A stretch of DNA of 64,000 bases from positions 1 through 64,000 of the forward strand of contig URFH01000011.1 of the NCBI GenBank assembly GCA_900547155.1, read 5' to 3'. The notes beneath the pieces are model-generated. The model was given only the letters and a program-made list of their open reading frames with translations. It was not told the origin of the DNA and did not search any database. Of this stretch, positions 60,962 to 64,000 are shown one piece after another. Source of the DNA: an uncultured bacterium (GTDB lineage: Bacteria > Cyanobacteriota > Vampirovibrionia > Gastranaerophilales > Gastranaerophilaceae). The translations under genes and the position numbers were made by a program. The stretch's first letter is position 1, and each line of letters begins with the position of its first letter.

Positions 60962-62067
60962 GAATTCTGGCAGCCTTAATAAAAAAAGAAACTTTGCAAA
61001 TACTCAGGGATCCGAGCAGTATTATAATTGCCTTTATTCTTCCTTTGATTTCGATTTTAATCTACATGTACGGAATAAACATGGATACGGTGAAGGTCAA
61101 AATCGGGATAAAAAATGATGACGCCAATCCCGAAGTGGCAACACTTGTGAAGTCTTTCGGGCACAGCAAATATGTAAATTCTTTTATTTATGATAATGAA
61201 CAGCAGCTTACAGAGGATATTGTACGATCAAAGCTAAAAGGTGCGGTTATTATCCCGAATGACTTTTCAACAAACCTTTCCCGCGGCAAAAATGCAGAAG
61301 TTCTTGTCGTGACAGATGGAACTGAAGTAAACACAGCAAATTACGTACAGAGCTATTCAATGTCGATTTTAAACCAATGGCTTATGACCGGCAAATACAG
61401 CTATCTGGCTCCTAAACCGGTAATATCACCCGAAATAAGAACCTGGTACAATCAGGACATCAACAGCCACTATTTTATACTTCCGGGTTCGGTTGCCATT
61501 ACAATGACATTGATTGGCATTTTGCTTACAGCGCTTGTCATTGCAAGAGAATGGGAAAGGGGCACAATGGAGGCGCTTTTGAGCACAAATGTGAGAAGAA
61601 TAGATATTGTGCTCGGGAAATACATTCCTTACTTTGTTTTGGGGATGTTGTCTATGGGATTCAGCGTATTTATGAGCGTAGCTGTGTTTCAGATTCCGTT
61701 CAGAGGGAATTTCTTTGTTTTATTCGGTGTTAGCGGTCTGTTTTTGTTCACCTGCCTTGGAATCGGATTAACAATATCCTCCGTTACGAAGAATCAGTTC
61801 CTTGCGAGCCAGCTTTCACTCGGAATGGGCTTTTTGCCGGCACTTTTGCTGTCGGGTTTGATGTTTCCTATAAATTCAATGCCGGCGTTTTTTCAACATT
61901 TGACAAGAATCCTGCCGCCAAGATATTACATAACTTTTATCGAAAGTGAGTTTATGGCAGGAACCATATGGGAAATTGTTATAATAAATTCGATTTTTCT
62001 GACAATTTTAGGGCTGCTTTTATTTGCACTGGTTTACCAAAAAACTGATATGAGGCTTTTAAAATGA
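60958..62067 (+). CDS. ybhS: ABC-2 type permease (YbhS-like)
   Basis: 369 residues of the ABC-2 membrane family: one N-terminal helix, a large extracytoplasmic domain (about 45-170), then five helices with the core motif VIAREWERGTMEALLSTNVRRIDIVLGK. ATGA overlap with the ATPase gene. Pairs with the following permease. Confidence 0.92.
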   Translation: MRILAALIKKETLQILRDPSSIIIAFILPLISILIYMYGINMDTVKVKIGIKNDDANPEVATLVKSFGHSKYVNSFIYDNEQQLTEDIVRSKLKGAVIIPNDFSTNLSRGKNAEVLVVTDGTEVNTANYVQSYSMSILNQWLMTGKYSYLAPKPVISPEIRTWYNQDINSHYFILPGSVAITMTLIGILLTALVIAREWERGTMEALLSTNVRRIDIVLGKYIPYFVLGMLSMGFSVFMSVAVFQIPFRGNFFVLFGVSGLFLFTCLGIGLTISSVTKNQFLASQLSLGMGFLPALLLSGLMFPINSMPAFFQHLTRILPPRYYITFIESEFMAGTIWEIVIINSIFLTILGLLLFALVYQKTDMRLLK

Positions 62068-63176
62068 TTAGAGATTTTTTAAGACGTGTTTTTGCACTGA
62101 TAAAAAAAGAATTTATCACCATTTGGAAAGACCCTAAAAGCCGCGGTATAATTATTGCAATGCCGATATTGCAGCTTCTGGTATTTGCTAATGCAATCAC
62201 AATGGAAGTGAAAAATATTGATGTTGCAGTAATAGACCGCGACAATTCAGTAGAATCAAGAGAGCTTCTTTCACGTTTTGAAAACTCCCCGAGATTCAGG
62301 AAGTTTTATTATGTACAAAACGAAAGCGAATTCAAAAGAAAAATTGATACCCAGAAGGTTCAAATAGGGCTTTATATAGATAACAATTTTTCAAGCAATA
62401 TTAAGGCGCAAAAACCGGTGAGTATACTCATTGCAACGGACGGAAGACAAACAAATTCCGCTTCTATTGCCGGAGGTTATGCCTCACAGATTATAAGCGG
62501 ATATAACGATGAAATAACAGCCCGAAAAGGCGCTCAAATCACCCCTGTTATCAGAAACTGGTACAATCCCAATCTTGAATACAGGTGGTATATTTTAACT
62601 GTTTTGATTGCAATGCTCGCACTTGTCCTGACACTTCTTTTGACTGCGCTTTCAATTGCGCGTGAAAGAGAAATGGGCACATTTGACCAGCTCATTGTAA
62701 GCCCCTTGTCTTCGTTTGAAATATTACTCGGGAAAACAGTGCCTCCTCTTACTATAGCAATGGTTTTAACCTGTGTGATGACGCTCATTGTCATTACCTG
62801 CTTCAAAGTTCCGTTTGCAGGCTCGATTTTGTTGTTTCTGGTTTCAATATTTATTTCTCTGCTCTCAATCGTGGGTGTCGGGCTTTGTATTTCTTCAATT
62901 TGCAAAACCCAGCAGCAGGCAATTCTCGGAGTTATCACGTTCCAGATGCCGGCGATTCTTCTGTCGGGATTTATTTCACCGGTTGAAGATATGCCCGTAT
63001 TTTTGCAGTATTTTACCTACATAAACCCCATAAGATTTTTTATGGTGCTGACCCGAGGGATTTTCTTAAAAGGGATGGGATTAGGCGACATTTTGATGAA
63101 CTTAATTCCGCTTATAATAATTGCATTTTTCACGCTGTCGCTCGCAAGCTGGACATTTAAGCGTAAATTGGATTAA
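62064..63176 (+). CDS. ybhR: ABC-2 type permease (YbhR-like)
   Basis: 370 residues, same topology as the preceding permease and homologous to it; core motif SIAREREMGTFDQLIVSPLSSFEILLGK, and the amphipathic segment PAILLSGFISPVEDMPVFLQ. ATGA overlap. Last gene of the tetR-to-permease operon. E. coli YbhFSR has been linked to drug and Na+/Li+ export; substrates here are unknown. Confidence 0.92.
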   Translation: MIRDFLRRVFALIKKEFITIWKDPKSRGIIIAMPILQLLVFANAITMEVKNIDVAVIDRDNSVESRELLSRFENSPRFRKFYYVQNESEFKRKIDTQKVQIGLYIDNNFSSNIKAQKPVSILIATDGRQTNSASIAGGYASQIISGYNDEITARKGAQITPVIRNWYNPNLEYRWYILTVLIAMLALVLTLLLTALSIAREREMGTFDQLIVSPLSSFEILLGKTVPPLTIAMVLTCVMTLIVITCFKVPFAGSILLFLVSIFISLLSIVGVGLCISSICKTQQQAILGVITFQMPAILLSGFISPVEDMPVFLQYFTYINPIRFFMVLTRGIFLKGMGLGDILMNLIPLIIIAFFTLSLASWTFKRKLD

Positions 63177-63208
63177 AATTTATTTATTCACTAACGGGAG
63201 TTAAAAAA

Positions 63209-64000
63209 ATGTTCTTCTACGCTGATTTGCACATCCATTCAAAGTACTCAAGGGCTACCAGCAAAAGCTGCAACCTCGAGGAACTCGCAATCTGGGCGCA
63301 GAAAAAGGGATTGAGCGTAATTTCGACGGGTGATTTTACGCATCCGGCATGGTTTGCTGAAATCAAAGAAAAACTCGTTCCGGCGGGCAACGGCGTGTTC
63401 AGGCTGCGTCCGGAGATTGAAAAACAAATTCTGAAACCCGGAATTCCCGTATATTTTGTACTTTCTGTGGAAATTTCAACAATTTACAAAAAATGGGACA
63501 GAACCAGAAAGGTTCATCACGTTGTTTTTGTTCCTGACCTTGAAGCAGCGCAGAATTTCAGGGAAAAACTCGGTGCTATCGGCAATATAAACTCCGACGG
63601 GCGCCCGATTCTGGGTCTGGATTCCAGAAATCTCCTCGAAACCGCTCTTGAAGCCGGCGAGGGCTCTTTTATTATCCCCGCGCATATCTGGACGCCGTGG
63701 TTTTCGGTTTTGGGGTCAAAATCCGGTTTTGATTCGATTGAAGATTGTTACGGGGATTTGGCGGAACATATTTTTGCGGTCGAAACCGGGCTTTCTTCAG
63801 ATCCTGAAATGAACTGGCATGTTTCAAGCCTTGATAAATACAGGCTCGTTTCAAACTCTGATGCGCACTCTCCGGCAAAACTTGCCAGAGAAGCAACAGT
63901 TTTTGATACAAATCCCGACTATTTCAGCATGATGAAAGCGCTCAAAACCGGCGAAGGCTATGTCGGAACCGTTGAATTCTTCCCCGAGGAGGGAAAATAC
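63209..64000 (+). CDS. endonuclease Q-like PHP-domain protein (3' end outside window)
   Basis: The frame is open from ATG 63209 (GGGAG at nine bases) to the window end, 264 codons so far. It starts with the PHP metal-binding pattern ADLHIHSKYSRATSKSC and has STGDFTHPAWF, HHVVFVPD, IPAHIWTPWFSVLGSKSGFD and SNSDAHSPAKLARE, matching the TIGR00375/EndoQ group. EndoQ of archaea and some bacteria nicks DNA at deaminated bases (uracil, hypoxanthine). It follows the efflux operon by 32 bp and may be read from the same transcript. Confidence 0.85.
   Translation, partial: MFFYADLHIHSKYSRATSKSCNLEELAIWAQKKGLSVISTGDFTHPAWFAEIKEKLVPAGNGVFRLRPEIEKQILKPGIPVYFVLSVEISTIYKKWDRTRKVHHVVFVPDLEAAQNFREKLGAIGNINSDGRPILGLDSRNLLETALEAGEGSFIIPAHIWTPWFSVLGSKSGFDSIEDCYGDLAEHIFAVETGLSSDPEMNWHVSSLDKYRLVSNSDAHSPAKLAREATVFDTNPDYFSMMKALKTGEGYVGTVEFFPEEGKY

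Overview
The window looks like chromosome of a gut-type Candidatus Gastranaerophilales / Melainabacteria (Vampirovibrionia, the non-photosynthetic sister group of Cyanobacteria). This is an inference from gene content: moderately AT-rich DNA, a Gram-negative envelope (TolC-type outer membrane channel), type IV pilin, flagellar-type export gate, many TPR proteins, and several lineage-specific-looking proteins carrying a short N-terminal SFKG-like motif. No 16S rRNA or other decisive marker lies in the window, so the assignment is moderate.

Layout. 1-600: 3' end of a large serine recombinase that reads into tRNA-Glu, so an integrated element ends here. 0.7-4 kb: mutS, then a 680-bp repeat-rich spacer. 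4-7.9 kb (minus): histidine kinase, response regulator and a degenerate PilB-like ATPase in one operon. 8-9.4 kb: acetyltransferase, a small protein, a receiver-domain protein. 9.8-12.3 kb (minus): pepA, rpsT, mini-RNase III. 12.4-15.3 kb: fliP-fliQ-fliR-flhB. 15.7-19.8 kb: two unknown proteins. 20.3-22.7 kb: split ChrA transporter, S4 protein, TPR protein. 22.6-26 kb: Fe-S oxidoreductase and two overlapping zinc dehydrogenases. 26-28 kb: two unknown membrane proteins. 28.4-34.3 kb: tRNA-Leu, TPR protein, degenerate HD-GYP protein, a pilin with a long leader, mutS2. 34.3-35.7 kb: tRNA-Asn, tRNA-Gln, two microproteins, an omega-like protein. 35.9-41.6 kb: glycosyltransferase cluster (three GT-C type, one GT2). 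41.8-45.1 kb: MFS sugar transporter, possible sRNA, ECF sigma with anti-sigma. 45.2-51 kb: CtpA protease, EF-hand protein, valS. 51.4-56.6 kb: winged-helix protein, OppD-type ATPase, dapF, LOG protein, Sfp-type transferase, ridA, ilvA. 56.7-63.2 kb: a TetR-TolC-HlyD-ABC efflux operon of the YbhGFSR type. 63.2 kb to the end: start of an endonuclease Q-like PHP protein.

The spacers hold the most unusual material. Three families of hairpins (A, B, C) have a conserved apical core of 22-78 bp flanked by long, nearly perfect inverted arms (11-35 bp) whose sequence differs completely at every locus. They occur between convergent, divergent and co-directional genes, so they are not simply terminators. 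I do not recognise them as a described repeat class. Two further dispersed repeat families (D, E) fill most remaining spacers, with nested insertions in some copies.

A second pattern is in the promoters. Eight genes have a -10 hexamer exactly six bases before their start codon and no usable Shine-Dalgarno sequence, which predicts leaderless mRNAs. Several promoters, leaderless or not, share an extended -10 of the form TGCTAnnnT.
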